DNA of 64,000 bases from Malachius bipustulatus (taxonomy: Eukaryota > Arthropoda > Insecta > Coleoptera > Melyridae): NCBI GenBank assembly GCA_910589415.1, contig OU342637.1, positions 26,077,162 through 26,141,161 on the forward strand, written 5' to 3'. The position numbers and the translations under genes were made by a program. Under the pieces are notes generated by a model. That model ran no database searches and was not told the DNA's origin. It saw only the letters and a program-made list of their open reading frames with translations. Positions 1-10,494 of this stretch are shown here, in pieces (within the stretch, counting starts at the first letter, position 1; each line of letters begins with the position of its first letter).

Positions 1-167
1 TAACAGACCAATCACTATTGCTGTAAGTGCCCAAGCCAATTTTTCATTCATTCCCCACCAGAACCCCAGAACCCTTATGATTAAAAAACCGTTCCATCAA
101 ATACTCTTTGTTTCCAATATGACGCTATGTCCAGAAAACTTAAAAATCTTAAAAACAAATTTTAGTT

Positions 168-228
168 TATAAAACGCACCTATCTAAATGTCAAATAGAA
201 CCTATAAACGTCTCTTTAGCTACTCAGT
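168..228 (+). promoter_or_regulatory. Possible core promoter of the first LITAF gene
   Basis: TATAAAA lies at 168-174 and TATAAA at 203-208, with a TCAGT initiator-like word at 224-228, just upstream of the ATG at 247. The spacing to the initiator is not the canonical ~30 bp for either TATA word (58 and 23 bp), so this is weak evidence. Confidence 0.25.
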
Positions 229-246
229 GGATAGAAGCCCCAAAAC

Positions 247-1815
247 ATGTCAAGGAAAAGTCCAGAAAGTGAAAAAACTGAAGAAAGTGTCTGCGATTGT
301 TACGAAGATCTACCACTCCCTCGACCTACAACAAGAATATTCCCAGGTACGGGCGCCACCACTTTTTCCCCGTCACCACCACTCCCCGACCAAGGCTACG
401 GATCGACTCCACGTCGTCAAATCATCATGACTGGTTTGCAAGACAAGAGAACATACGTCATACAACTTGATAGAAGCTCTCCACTCACCAGCGCAGATCG
501 TTCACAATCATCACAACCTCCAGAAGGGACTTACCTAACAGGTCCTGACGGAAGGACATACCTAACAGCCCGTGACTTGAAACCGTACATGGTGGGACCT
601 GATGGTGGTATATACTTTACTGGAACTAACGAGAAAGTCGATATTATGATCGGTGCTGATTACATCTCGTACATCGCTGGTCGAAATGGTTTGCCATCCA
701 ACGTCAGTTCGGGTGATAAATATCTAGGACCAGAGGGTAAATTTTACCAAGTCGGTCAAGACCATAAACCTTACGTCATCAACTCGGAGGGTCATATTCG
801 AATAAGAGGCACGGATGGGAATTACCATATGATCGGCGTGGATGGAAGGTCTTACCTCGGGGATCCCTTAAGTGAAGCGGCTTCTTCCAAGAGGAGTCCG
901 GAAGGTGTGAGGTATCTAGGCCCTGATAATAAGCTCCTGCAAGTTGGTGTAGACGGTAAACCTTTCACAGTGGGCCCGGATGATTCAATCTACTTTGCTG
1001 GTTCGGACGGGAAAAGACATACAGTTGACATTGCAGGTAGAGTGAATATCGGGACGTATCCCCGTACTGGTACTGTGAGTCCCGATGGTGTCAAGTTTCA
1101 GGGACCCGATGATAGAAGTTACATGGTACTGAACGGGAAGAGTTACATGATCTTCCCTGATAGTGATATTTACACCACTGGGTCAGATAACAATCGTCAT
1201 ATGATAAGATCGGATTACGTAACTTTCATTGCCGATGAAGATGGTGCAGCTACATCGATCAGTCGTGAAGGTACAGTAATTTCTCCCGAAGAGGCTTCTT
1301 ACATGATCGGTTCAGATGGTAAACCTTACTTGGTTAGTGATGCGGGTGTTCCACACAAAGTGACACCGGATGGTAGGACTTACCTTACAGATATAAACGG
1401 GGTGAACTGGTTTTTATCAAGCGATGGGATCGTTTATCTACCTGAAGGCGATAACGTCAACCCCAAGGTGGTTTTTCGTGACGATGTAGAAGGCATTGCT
1501 GATTCCAAGATACTTTCAGGCATGGATGGGAATTTTGTAGCAATTCCCACATCTGGTATGATCGTACCGAACCCGAAGCAGTCTGGACCGTTACTGGGTC
1601 CTTTACCGGCTATTCTGATGTGTTCTGGTTGTCAACAAATGGTGCAAACTGTCACCGAGAAGCAGCCGACTTTAAGAACTCATGTCATGGCGATTTTATT
1701 GTTCGGTTTCGGTTGTTTCCTCTTATCTTGTTGTCCTTATCTTATTAACAGTGCTAATGACGTAAATCATTTTTGTCCGCATTGTAGTCAGTATTTAGGT
1801 TCTTATTCTAATTAG
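247..1815 (+). CDS. LITAF-domain protein with N-terminal ~60-residue repeat array (522 aa)
   Basis: The C-terminal ~70 residues (453-522) form a LITAF domain: CSGC at 459-462, a hydrophobic cysteine-containing stretch (about 476-497), then HFCPHC with C510 and C513 and the ending QYLGSYSN. LITAF domains bind one zinc through the two CxxC halves and insert a hydrophobic hairpin into the cytosolic face of endosomal or lysosomal membranes. LITAF proteins are usually 80-160 aa, so this one is far longer. Residues 93-400 consist of about five diverged repeats of ~60 residues (93-155, 156-217, 219-279, 280-339, 340-400), each built on motifs such as YLGPDGK, KPYxVGPDG and IYFxGSDG. I recognise no named domain there. 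No signal peptide or intron is visible. The start at 247 gives the longest frame; M61 at 427 is an alternative. The C-terminus closely matches the next gene, so the two are paralogs. Domain call firm; role of the repeats unknown. Confidence 0.88.
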   Translation: MSRKSPESEKTEESVCDCYEDLPLPRPTTRIFPGTGATTFSPSPPLPDQGYGSTPRRQIIMTGLQDKRTYVIQLDRSSPLTSADRSQSSQPPEGTYLTGPDGRTYLTARDLKPYMVGPDGGIYFTGTNEKVDIMIGADYISYIAGRNGLPSNVSSGDKYLGPEGKFYQVGQDHKPYVINSEGHIRIRGTDGNYHMIGVDGRSYLGDPLSEAASSKRSPEGVRYLGPDNKLLQVGVDGKPFTVGPDDSIYFAGSDGKRHTVDIAGRVNIGTYPRTGTVSPDGVKFQGPDDRSYMVLNGKSYMIFPDSDIYTTGSDNNRHMIRSDYVTFIADEDGAATSISREGTVISPEEASYMIGSDGKPYLVSDAGVPHKVTPDGRTYLTDINGVNWFLSSDGIVYLPEGDNVNPKVVFRDDVEGIADSKILSGMDGNFVAIPTSGMIVPNPKQSGPLLGPLPAILMCSGCQQMVQTVTEKQPTLRTHVMAILLFGFGCFLLSCCPYLINSANDVNHFCPHCSQYLGSYSN

Positions 1816-2069
1816 AGGTTAAGTCATCATTGCCACTGCTTGTCTGAAAGCTCAACAATTACCGTACGGTTTTACGCAGCCTGCCATGCAGTGACAATTA
1901 TTATCCTGCTATTAGCGTTAGTTGTTACCTTGATGTGTTACTTGGAACAATTACTTATATATCGAGTCATTGTTACCTCTCACGAATAACTATTAAAATG
2001 TCACATACTTGACAAGTTACAAGATTCGTTAGCAATTTTAGATATAATTCGTATAATTAAGGATCGAAA

Positions 2070-2327
2070 ATGTCAAACAGTGTCAATTCTATCGGACATC
2101 TTGGACCTGTGAGCACGAGGGTAACTTGTCCAAGCTGCAGAATCCCAATTAATTCGATCATCAGTCGCCAGGCAAGCGAAAGAACCCACATTGTTGCTAT
2201 TTTAATGCTAGCGCTCATTATAACAATGCCCTGTTCTTGTGTTCCTTACTTATGTGATAGTTTCTGCAATATCAACCATTTCTGTCCTTTATGTAACATG
2301 TATTTAGGGTCATATGTCAATTTTTAA
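2070..2327 (+). CDS. Small LITAF-domain protein (85 aa)
   Basis: This compact single-exon LITAF protein is almost only the domain. CPSC lies at residues 20-23, a membrane-embedded hydrophobic stretch at about 41-62 (IVAILMLALIITMP followed by cysteines), and HFCPLC at 70-75, then MYLGSYVNF. The family anchors to the cytosolic leaflet of endosomal and plasma membranes and coordinates zinc through the paired cysteines. The C-terminal NHFCPxC...YLGSY signature is nearly the same as in the 522-aa protein ending 255 bp upstream, so the two arose by tandem duplication with gain or loss of the long repeat region. The ATG has a favourable context (gaaaATG). AATAAA overlaps the stop codon. No PPxY or PSAP recruitment motif is seen in the short N-terminus. 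Confidence 0.85.
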   Translation: MSNSVNSIGHLGPVSTRVTCPSCRIPINSIISRQASERTHIVAILMLALIITMPCSCVPYLCDSFCNINHFCPLCNMYLGSYVNF

Positions 2328-2335
2328 TAAATAAA
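2326..2335 (+). terminator. Overlapping polyadenylation signals
   Basis: Two overlapping AATAAA hexamers (2326-2331 and 2330-2335) begin within the stop codon of the 85-aa LITAF gene. They would give a very short 3' UTR. Confidence 0.45.
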
Positions 2336-2437
2336 CCAATTATGATGTAGCAGCCCTTTTTTTAACACTTAAAACAACGTTGTCACGATTGTAGAGGAAT
2401 ATCGGGGCGGCAACGATCTCTGAGATCGTTCATTAAC

Positions 2438-2540
2438 GAAGATCTCGATGTTGAAGTGTAGACACACCTTTAGGCAAGCTTTCCGGTCCTTGCACTTGAC
2501 ACGGTCCCCGGAGCCCGGCTTCTTGTCGCAGGGGAACCAC
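2438..2540 (-). CDS. Possible short cysteine-rich exon (strand uncertain)
   Basis: This is a GC-rich island in an AT-rich region. In the minus frame nearly every codon from 2540 down to 2438 ends in G or C, and the peptide reads WFPCDKKPGSGDRVKC, then KDRKACLKVCLHF, with five cysteines and many K and D. An acceptor-like CAG precedes it (AG at 2542-2541), but the only nearby GT downstream (GTTAAT, 2437-2432) is a poor donor. A plus-strand frame (2448-2885, 145 codons) is also open and shares the same third-codon positions, so base composition cannot decide the strand. I do not recognise the peptide. It could be an exon of a minus-strand gene, a relic, or a GC-rich regulatory island. Confidence 0.22.
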
Positions 2541-3561
2541 CTGGCAGTCAACCCTCTCGCTCTAGTCCCGGATTACAAGGGGAAATGGCTGTTCAGGATC
2601 TGCCTCGCCTCCGGACCAATTCAATTCAGACCGCCCGGACGTTCTGCGGCTGTTTTATTCACGGTCACATCGACCAAATGTCGTCCTAAAACCCTGATGT
2701 CAAACCGTTACTCGGATGGTCACGGTGTTGCCGTATCTGCTGTCGTGAAACAGTTTGTAATGTTATCTTTCTTGGAAGATCGAAAGAAGTATGTAATGAT
2801 TGTAATGTGTAGTTTCAGGCAGTTTGGAGCGAAATTCCTGAAATTTTTCTTCGAAATGGTTCATGAAACAACTGCCGATGCGTAGCTGGAGAGAAGGAAA
2901 AAAACGAGAAAGGAAGCACTATAATTTCACCATAAAACATAGAAAATTACTCCCGGCTTTAGAACGAAATAACTCTATCATTTCCCAACATAAAGAGCCT
3001 CATGCAGACGATCGGAGTTCTTTAAACACCTCACTTACCTTGACAATGCCGCCCGCCTCGCCGCGGGGGTAATTATTTACACAACCTCATCCTAGAGAGA
3101 GGCTAATTGTTTCGCAGCGCCGACATAATAATAGCTGTGCATTAAGTACTGAGTGCCGTGTTCAGCCAAAGAACTTCCCACGTCATACCAGCAGGGAATT
3201 ACCGTCGGTCTGCGGCTAATTGCCAAACGTTTAGCGTAGTCGACCAGCCACCGAGTTACTAACTAATAGCGCTTTATGTAAACCGAAGCACAGTCAACCT
3301 CAGAGCTGGTAACAGATGCACGAGCGTACATTTCAACCCACAGGTGGATGGCTGAATTAATTAAACCGCTATTGTTATTATCCTAAGAATCCGCATACCA
3401 GTCACGCTACTGAAAGAAATGTTATGCGACCTTCTCAATTCTCACCTATCATCGTCCAGAAAACGAATGAATCATCAGCTATCGGTATTATGTCAAAATC
3501 GGCTTAAATGACGCCATTCCATGCACATTGTTAACTTTAAGGGTCTTTTGTTTTCCTTGCT

Positions 3562-3563
3562 AG
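3562..3563 (+). other. Candidate 3' splice site upstream of third LITAF gene
   Basis: A pyrimidine tract (TCTTTTGTTTTCCTTGCTAG) ends in AG at 3562-3563. An exon from here would contain the ATG at 3782 after about 218 nt. The LITAF frame has a stop at 3764-3766, so this part would be 5' UTR. Confidence 0.35.
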
Positions 3564-3781
3564 GTGCATCCACTTTCAATTGCACTGGATACCATAGACT
3601 ATAGACCATCACCCTTTGGATACCCCAAGGACCTCAACAAAGTACCTATGGCACATGAGCCCATTATGGCTCAAACAAAAAACACCCGAGATTATGTCAA
3701 GGAAATTACATTTATCTGTCACCCTCAATTTCCTTCACAAAATCTGATCATCGTAACAATTTATGACCATGCCTCCAAAGA

Positions 3782-4123
3782 ATGTCGACCATCCATTACC
3801 CTTTCATCGGTTACATGACCTCCGAGCGTCGTCCGCTGCTGTCTCCCTATGAGCCCTTAGTCCGCTGTCCCCACTGCCACGCCAAAGTCCACCCCGTTCT
3901 AACCTACCGCTCTTCACATCTCGCTCTGCTTGCCAGTTTCTTGTCTTGTATCTGCGGACAGCTGTTGTTGTTATCCTGCCTCCCTTGCTGCTGTTTAGCC
4001 GACAGGTGTAGAAGATGGAAATTAATATGTCCTGAGTGTGGGGGGATTATATCGTCCCAAGAGGGAGGAGAAGTGGTTGATTCCCAAAGTGAAGTGGGGG
4101 ATGTGAAGAAAAAGGAAAAGTAA
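3782..4123 (+). CDS. LITAF-like protein (113 aa), divergent
   Basis: Third member of the LITAF cluster. CPHC lies at residues 29-32, a long hydrophobic, cysteine-rich membrane stretch at about 46-73 (HLALLASFLSCICGQLLLLS then CLPCCCL), and CPEC at 83-86. The second half lacks the histidine that usually precedes the cysteine pair (LICPEC instead of HxCPxC), and the YLGSY tail of the two upstream genes is replaced by a charged tail ending in KKKEK. It is therefore an older or faster-evolving copy. A stop at 3764-3766 in frame fixes the start at 3782 or at M12 (3815). PLLSPYEPL ahead of the first CxxC is proline-rich as in other LITAF proteins. Zinc binding and membrane association are expected by family; no specific role can be assigned. 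Confidence 0.75.
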   Translation: MSTIHYPFIGYMTSERRPLLSPYEPLVRCPHCHAKVHPVLTYRSSHLALLASFLSCICGQLLLLSCLPCCCLADRCRRWKLICPECGGIISSQEGGEVVDSQSEVGDVKKKEK

Positions 4124-5012
4124 GGTGTTCACCTTGTTGTTTTGGTTTGATTTTTATCATTATTGTAAGAAATGTATGAAAAGGTAAGAGATGTGAAGTA
4201 AAATTATCCACAGTACCTACTGCTTTATCGAACTGTTACCGTAAATTTAGGCAAAAGCGTTGCACAACCATAACGTTTCTTGGTCTTCCATACTCAGTCT
4301 TGGTCTTCTTGCCTTGCACAACACTGGTTAAGATGACATTGGCAAAAACCTACAGGCAGATACAGTTAGTCAGACCAAGACATGACCAAGATCAAAATCA
4401 AGACTACCACTAATCTTGGTCGTATGGCTTTCAAACATATTTGGTTGCGATTTAGTCGCCAGCAGAGCTTGTCAAAAATTGTCGTGTAAGGTCTGCAAAA
4501 GCAAGCACAACTATTAAAACAATTTTGCCAAGTGGTGGCCCGATCACCCAGATCACCAAAAACATTTTGTTGAAGGCTGATTTCCACTCTTCAGCAACAA
4601 AGACGCTTTTTGCACCATATTTGTTCACCCTTGCTCTTTCAGGGACGTCACCAACAGCCGAGTTTCCAAAAAATATCGACAAAATGGCTGACAGTTTGGA
4701 TTTACTCCAACTTTTCCTGGACGAGATCACCGAGACTAGCGCCTATATGACCTAAAACTTGAAACTCCTTATAGCGCAAAAAAGGCGCCCTAAAACAGCC
4801 TGCAAGTCCTAAGAAGTCCGGCTAATAATAAGAACCTGGAGCACGAACCGAGGAAGTATGAAACTTCTCTTTAAATGCACTATAAACCCTAATTTTCGAT
4901 ATTATAAACTCGCCAAAGGCTACGTTACTGTCTGGGCAATACTTTACAGTGATTTAAGCGCAATCTTCCAGTCGCCTCCTTTGCCACAGCCAGTTTTGAT
5001 ACCGTTTTCGCT
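4124..5012. other. Intergenic, no gene supported
   Basis: Short frames occur on both strands around 4450-4755 but have no recognisable domain. At 4285-4310 and 4371-4395, copies of CTTGGTCTT and their inverse form a loose inverted repeat. Confidence 0.4.
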
Positions 5013-5075
5013 AGGGTACCTGTATTACCAACACTGATCAGTGTCGGTAATAATACAGGTACCGTAGTTTTCGCT
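5004..5075. repeat. Mini-hairpin flanked by 9-bp direct repeats
   Basis: GTTTTCGCT occurs at 5004-5012 and again at 5067-5075. Between them lies a near-perfect hairpin centred on TGATCA (about 5035-5040), with arms running GGTACCTGTATTA...ACACTGA. This looks like a tiny insertion with a target-site duplication, or the remnant of a TIR element. Confidence 0.6.
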
Positions 5076-5399
5076 GGGTTGGATTCGACCCTCGTTCTTC
5101 ACCGCCTTCCAAGAGAGCAGTTTCCCTATTTGGCTTGGGTTCCCTGCGCTGAATAGTCTCTTCGGTGTGAGTTTGGTTCTCTATTGCAGGGTCGACCGGG
5201 TGTCGAGCTCTGGGTAGATCTGTGAGCTACAAGATCGTTTCCGAGAATCTATCTGGAATTTAGACTGGACCCAAGAGGTTATGACAACAGTTGGCATTAG
5301 ACTTTCGCGTAAAGGTTTCATTTCATTGACAATCAATAGTCAACAAGCGATTAGCAACTGATGTAACAAGTAACTAGGCACTGGCGCCCAACGTGGGGC
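5076..5399 (+). mobile_element. LTR-retrotransposon remnant: LTR 3' part plus primer-binding site
   Basis: TGGCGCCCAACGTGGGGC at 5382-5399 is the exact complement of the 3' end of animal tRNA-Lys(CTT) with CCA included. This is the usual primer-binding site of many Gypsy-type insect retroelements. It follows sequence ending in ...GGCA plus one C, as expected at an LTR boundary, so the ~300 bp upstream is probably LTR sequence. The 5' limit of the LTR is not determined. No gag or pol frame and no second LTR follow, so it is a broken copy. Confidence 0.6.
5382..5399 (+). promoter_or_regulatory. tRNA-Lys primer-binding site
   Basis: The 18-nt match to the reverse complement of the tRNA-Lys 3' terminus, immediately downstream of a CA-type LTR end, would prime minus-strand DNA synthesis in an intact element. 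Confidence 0.7.
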
Positions 5400-6408
5400 A
5401 ATTAATAAATTATCACTTATTTTTATTTATACACCGGAGATAATCGACAGAAGTTACACAAGTTTCCATAAAGTTGAAGCGGTGATTTATCAAGCATAGG
5501 ATGGGATAATATAACACACTCGACAACTATTCATGTGATATGAGGTAATTTGAAAGGGGTCGATTTTAGGGGATATGTTGGGCTTTAAATCTCTAAATTT
5601 AATAATGTCGATCAGACGCCCTAATAAAGTCACTAACTTTGATAATGAATGCTAGTCAACGGTAGTCACCCCTGTATTAATCCCCTTTCCATCTCGATTC
5701 TCTACCCTTGTGCTTGTGTTGTATTATTATAGGAATACGATTTTGAATAATTTCATAATCGTTATTAAGAATTGTTATTGGTTATAAATATGGTTTGTTT
5801 TTTCAGCTGCTGTAAACAATAAGCACGTAATTACTTGGGGCTGTAAAAACGCTTTATTACTGCAATCTGCCAACTATTATTACTCGGAAAGAAAAATAAA
5901 TTTAAATGGTTATTTATCTTTTATAGAGCTTTCATACTCAATAAATATTTATGGTCGTTTCAACATCGAGAGCCGGCGATACATGATTTGATTTTATATA
6001 ACTGTCTATACTAAATAACGAGATTAACGTTAAAATCGTTAAACTTGCTTGGTGCCAATCTATTTTTAAATTTTAATATATATCGCTATTTTATTTTTAA
6101 TTAAATTTTGCACAATTTATATACATTTCCTCTATAACTGATGGCACGTTACCAAAACTAATTAATTTCGAAATTAAACATTGATTATTAATTCCACGAT
6201 AAAATAATAACACGATTCAAGGATGGTTGTTTTTCCCATTCGAAATGACCCGTAACGACGATATGAAAGAATTACTCGGTCGATATGGTCTGTTATTTTT
6301 AAATATTTCCATTAGCATGATTGATAATAATTATTTAGATCACATGCACATGAATTCTCGATCAGGTTAAAGCAAAAATAACATTAGTAGACAATAACTA
6401 CCCCACTT
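5400..6408. other. AT-rich non-coding DNA
   Basis: No frame, RNA gene or repeat recognised. This may include decayed internal sequence of the retroelement whose primer-binding site ends at 5399. Confidence 0.4.
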
Positions 6409-6447
6409 TTTTGACTGCCTGGGGTGTATCCTATGGCGCAAGCCGAA
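6409..6447 (+). repeat. 39-nt repeat, left member of an inverted pair
   Basis: From TTTTGACTGCCTGGGGTG to CAAGCCGAA, this is the perfect reverse complement of 10456-10494, about 4 kb away. The sharp boundaries suggest ends of a transposon family or an inverted insertion pair. Confidence 0.7.
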
Positions 6448-9400
6448 CCCACCATCCATTTTTATTCCTTTTCAAAATATTAAAGCAAGCCCTGCCTGAA
6501 AAGAGTGTTATTGATTATATTAAATTATTTTTGGAGGGACCGCCAAGGTATCATGCAATCACAGCCGCCATATTATATGTATGACACACATACGTCCTTG
6601 CCTAGCAATTCACATTCACGCCTAATTCCATCAGTTCCCATTACACCCCGTCCATCATCCGCGGTAAGTGCAAGGCCGTCCAAAGAGAAACAGGGGCACT
6701 TCATGTGTTCACGGAGAGAGGACAAGTAGTTATATAGACGTGCACTCGGCGAGGAAGGGAAGGTGGAGGAGATGGAGCGAGAACGCCCGCTCTCCTGCTG
6801 CGGATCGGCCGAGGTTAATTAGCCGAGTGGCAATTAAGCGGTGAAGTGGTGTAATTAGCGGACAAAGAGCCAGACAATGACGGGAGAGTGTTCTAGCCGT
6901 GTGTGGATTGGTGTCCAGATACACTGGCTCTGCGCTACTTGCACACACGTGTATCATCGTGCTCGTACTACTCGTACCATTATTCAGCGCGCTGGAGAAC
7001 TGGATTAGAGATTAGATCTGGGTAATAATAATTATGGTCTTAGTTTCGGGCGGTGTATGTAGTTATGTAGTTTGTAAAATGAATTCTCATTCATTTATTC
7101 TTGTAATAGAATAACATGTTTTATCTTATCTGAATTAGTTTGCTATGTGACAGTAATCTATAAGCAACGTGAAGAAGGCAAAAGGAAAAAATGCCGTGTT
7201 TAAATTTAGGTGCACTGTTTTGACACCATCTTGAGATTTTTAGTCATGCAGCTGTAGACAATGTTAAACCGAGTGTAAATAAATAATAATTGGTGTGTAG
7301 TGTGTGAAAATAATTATAAGTATTTTTTTAATAAATAATTTGATTGATTGAGTCTGGGATTACTTTATAGGAAGGAGGTATCAATATTATTTTTTCATAT
7401 TTTTTCTTCCCATATTGTTTCTCTAGCAAATTTTGGTTACGAACGCCACCATGCAATGCATTTTCAGAAGAGGAGAGGTTTCTACAGCACCTTGGTCACT
7501 TTGTAGAACCCTCGGTGACTCCTTAAGGAGTTGATTGATCAAAGAGGTGACTCATCAAGGAGTTATCAACCTATGACCAACCACATTCTGCATTCATCCA
7601 ATGGCCTGAACGTACCTACCAAAGCGCCCTGAAGACAATTCTGCCCATATCAAGTAGGATAAATGTCATATTTGCTGCACTGCCCGTATTCTGGTTCTGG
7701 TCAGGATTGGTATTGTCGATTTTTCGGTATGGAACTATTTCAACACATGAAGCATCAACCGAGTTTTGATATCAATCTGAGCCTCTTTCAGCAAACTGCT
7801 ACAGCATCTTTTAAGCCACCGTGTCTTAGTTGAGGGGTTGGAACTTAAGCCAGTGCCATCCATGTAGAATGTAGATTGACCAAGCAGACTTTCTTCGTGC
7901 TTTCGTCACGTTGCTATAACGTGACTACTGAAGTTGAAGAAACACCATGGAGCCTTTCAAACAATGAGACATTCCCTATTGTTCCAAATCTTCTGGAAGC
8001 CCCATCTCCTTTACATAAAAGAGACACTCTAACTGTAACGTTACTGCCAGGAGTGGTGACTTTTGGACGTGCTTCGACCAGGTTCAAACTGTAATCTGGT
8101 TTATGTCATCAGAGGAGCTGCCCTTGCTGCTTTCATTTATATTCGCAGAGCAAGTTTGGGGAATGGGTCTATGTCCTCCACAGTTTTATCAAAGACGCCC
8201 TAAACGACACCACCACACTCCCATGCATCATTTTCTTTTCTATCGTAGATAAAAGTTCCTACCCAAAATTATATGGAACCTTTTGTGGTAATGGAAACCA
8301 GAACGCCACTTACCACCCTTAAACTTAATCTTCTTATTTCTGGATCTTGGTAACTTACCTGCAACAAAAAAAGCATTATTAATTTACCATTACGAACGAT
8401 CTGGCAAGATAATGAGCCCTGAGTGGGACTCCTGCTTTAATATTCGCGACATTTGTTTAATTTTTACAGCAAAAACTGCAATTTAGTGGCGACTTGCAGC
8501 AATATTTAGCGCATTAATGTCAAAAGGCTGGTCATTCGATAAATCATGTCCGAATCGACTTTTATTATACAACCAGCACCAGCGATTGCGTGCCTCAATA
8601 TAATTCGCATAAACGCCTCCAGAATTCACACGAATGTATGCTTCAGTTTTAATGGCCTGACCAGCATATAACTCGAACGCAATTAAGAATAAAGGTGTCT
8701 CGTAGCCGAAGGATAAAAGCATTTGCGGTTTAGTTCGCGGTCGATTATAGATACGCCGTTTGTTTACAAAAGTGCATAAACGCCTCTTGCTTTATCCGAC
8801 CGACGTGGAAAAAGCAACCGTGAAATTCTTGCGGTCAATTTCTTGCGAAAGAATTTCGGTTGGCCGCAGCATAATCAGTTTCTTTAGTGAAGTGACTGAA
8901 GTGTTTCATCAAAAGATCTAATGGTTAACCGCAGTATTGTTCTCGAAATTATTGCAAAAATTACTGCCCATATCCTTTGACGTTCGAATAAAAAAACGAC
9001 CATGATGCGGTTACGGACATGAGAAACGGTTTTATGGTTTTTAATATCCTGTGACACTTTATTTGAATCGCACTTACTTTTATTTTATTTAATTCAATGT
9101 GGTTTAATTATGTAATTCGACCCTTACGATGCTGTTTAAAAATAAAAACAATCAACTTGTCGCTTTTTTATTTTATTTTCTATCATGGGAAAACTCGTGT
9201 GACTCGTCTTTTCACAAAGCAAGGTTGTTCAATTATGTCATTCTAATTGATTTCGTAATTAATAGTCGATTGGTATTGAGTGTTGGTATCATAATATTTG
9301 ATCGATACATTAATTTCATTAATAGAGAAATAATTTGTTGCAGTAACACACGGTAATAAATAGAAACGTGGGGAAAATAAGGTCAAAGGATGAATTCTCT

Positions 9401-9596
9401 CACAGAAAGGGACAGAGTATTTTTCCCATCATTGCAGAAGTAGCATTCGTTCACTTTGGGAGTGTCTTTCAATTTGGATCTCCAAGTGTCATGTCCAAAT
9501 CATTTTTCTCAAATCTCAAAAGAAAGTCAAACCTGCAGTAACGGTAAAAATAAAATAATTATAGGCCTAATTGTAATTTAAATTGTATTTATGAAT
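6448..9596. other. Non-coding, no gene supported
   Basis: Scattered frames of 72-79 codons (7876-8094, minus 8483-8722) show no domain. The stretch 7430-8340 has a more balanced composition but I recognise nothing in it. Confidence 0.35.
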
Positions 9597-9622
9597 TGGC
9601 GCCCGAGGAGGGACTTGAACCC
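9597..9622 (-). other. tRNA 3'-end-like fragment or primer-binding site
   Basis: Read on the minus strand, it ends in a T-arm with B-box-like GGTTCAAGTCC followed by an acceptor strand and the CCA trinucleotide (GGGCGCCA). No A-box or 5' acceptor strand is found at the right distance, so it is not a complete tRNA gene. The encoded-looking CCA fits a retrotransposon primer-binding site on the plus strand or a reverse-transcribed tRNA piece. Confidence 0.35.
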
Positions 9623-10455
9623 TTGGATAAACTAACTATTGGCTTACTTTGGTTCTGGGAATGATTTCATTTCCATGTTTTCGAACGTTCCATCAATTTG
9701 ATTATCGCGGCAAAAACAATTTAATCGTCATGATTATAAGCGGCTATTTACTTGCTGTTACGCAGCGTAACAATTTTTGTGATGCAGGTCAAACTGGCTG
9801 TTAAAATTACATTTATTACAGCCTTTCAATATTTATGTGTCGTCCATAAAACGGCTATCAGCCGAGTACCTACTAATGTTTAATGTTCCGTTTTATGTAA
9901 AACAATATACGGGCCTGGTTTACGACCTGCGATTTCAACATAAAAATATCCTATTAATGGATATCGTTCTATAAAAGAAAGGATCGATAACACATTAGAC
10001 GTAATTTCCCATTGGATACATTAAAATGTTGATTACTTTCACAAAGTGTGCTTATCGAGAATGCACAATTTGATCGACGATTGAAATTATTATTACGTGT
10101 TGATGGCTATTAGTTTAAGTTTTATTTACGAAGCTTGCCTGCTTTTATTTTAATAAGAGAACACTACAAGGCACTTTTAGCCACTTACACTTGGGGAATC
10201 CCCTCACGTCACACGTCAAGATGACACCAAATCGGCCAAAATAATAAGAAAAGGGACAAGTCTGAGATTGACTACTTCAGCGAGTTTTTTTTAGAGTTTG
10301 GGTCTTATTTGATCAAGGGTCTCAATCTGATGTCATAATTCGTATTGCCGATTTTGGAGATCTTCCATTTGGGGTCCTGAATTGGCCGAAGGGGGGGGGG
10401 GGATGACGAATATAGAAAAACCAATAAAGTAAAACGAATAAAAATGCATTATAGC

Positions 10456-10494
10456 TTCGGCTTGCGCCATAGGATACACCCCAGGCAGTCAAAA
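10456..10494 (-). repeat. 39-nt repeat, right member of an inverted pair
   Basis: Perfect reverse complement of 6409-6447. A G homopolymer lies just upstream, at about 10391-10402. Confidence 0.7.

Noticed and set aside
188..430. 80-codon plus frame overlapping the first LITAF gene
   Set aside because: Shadow frame; the LITAF frame has the recognisable domain and repeats.
4366..4755. Opposed frames of 73-92 codons with a hydrophobic stretch on the minus strand
   Set aside because: Frames on both strands over the same bases, no recognised motif and no clear promoter or splice signals beyond a single acceptor-like word.
9597..9670. Possible tRNA gene on the minus strand
   Set aside because: Only the T-arm and acceptor 3' half are present and CCA is encoded; no A box or 5' acceptor partner.
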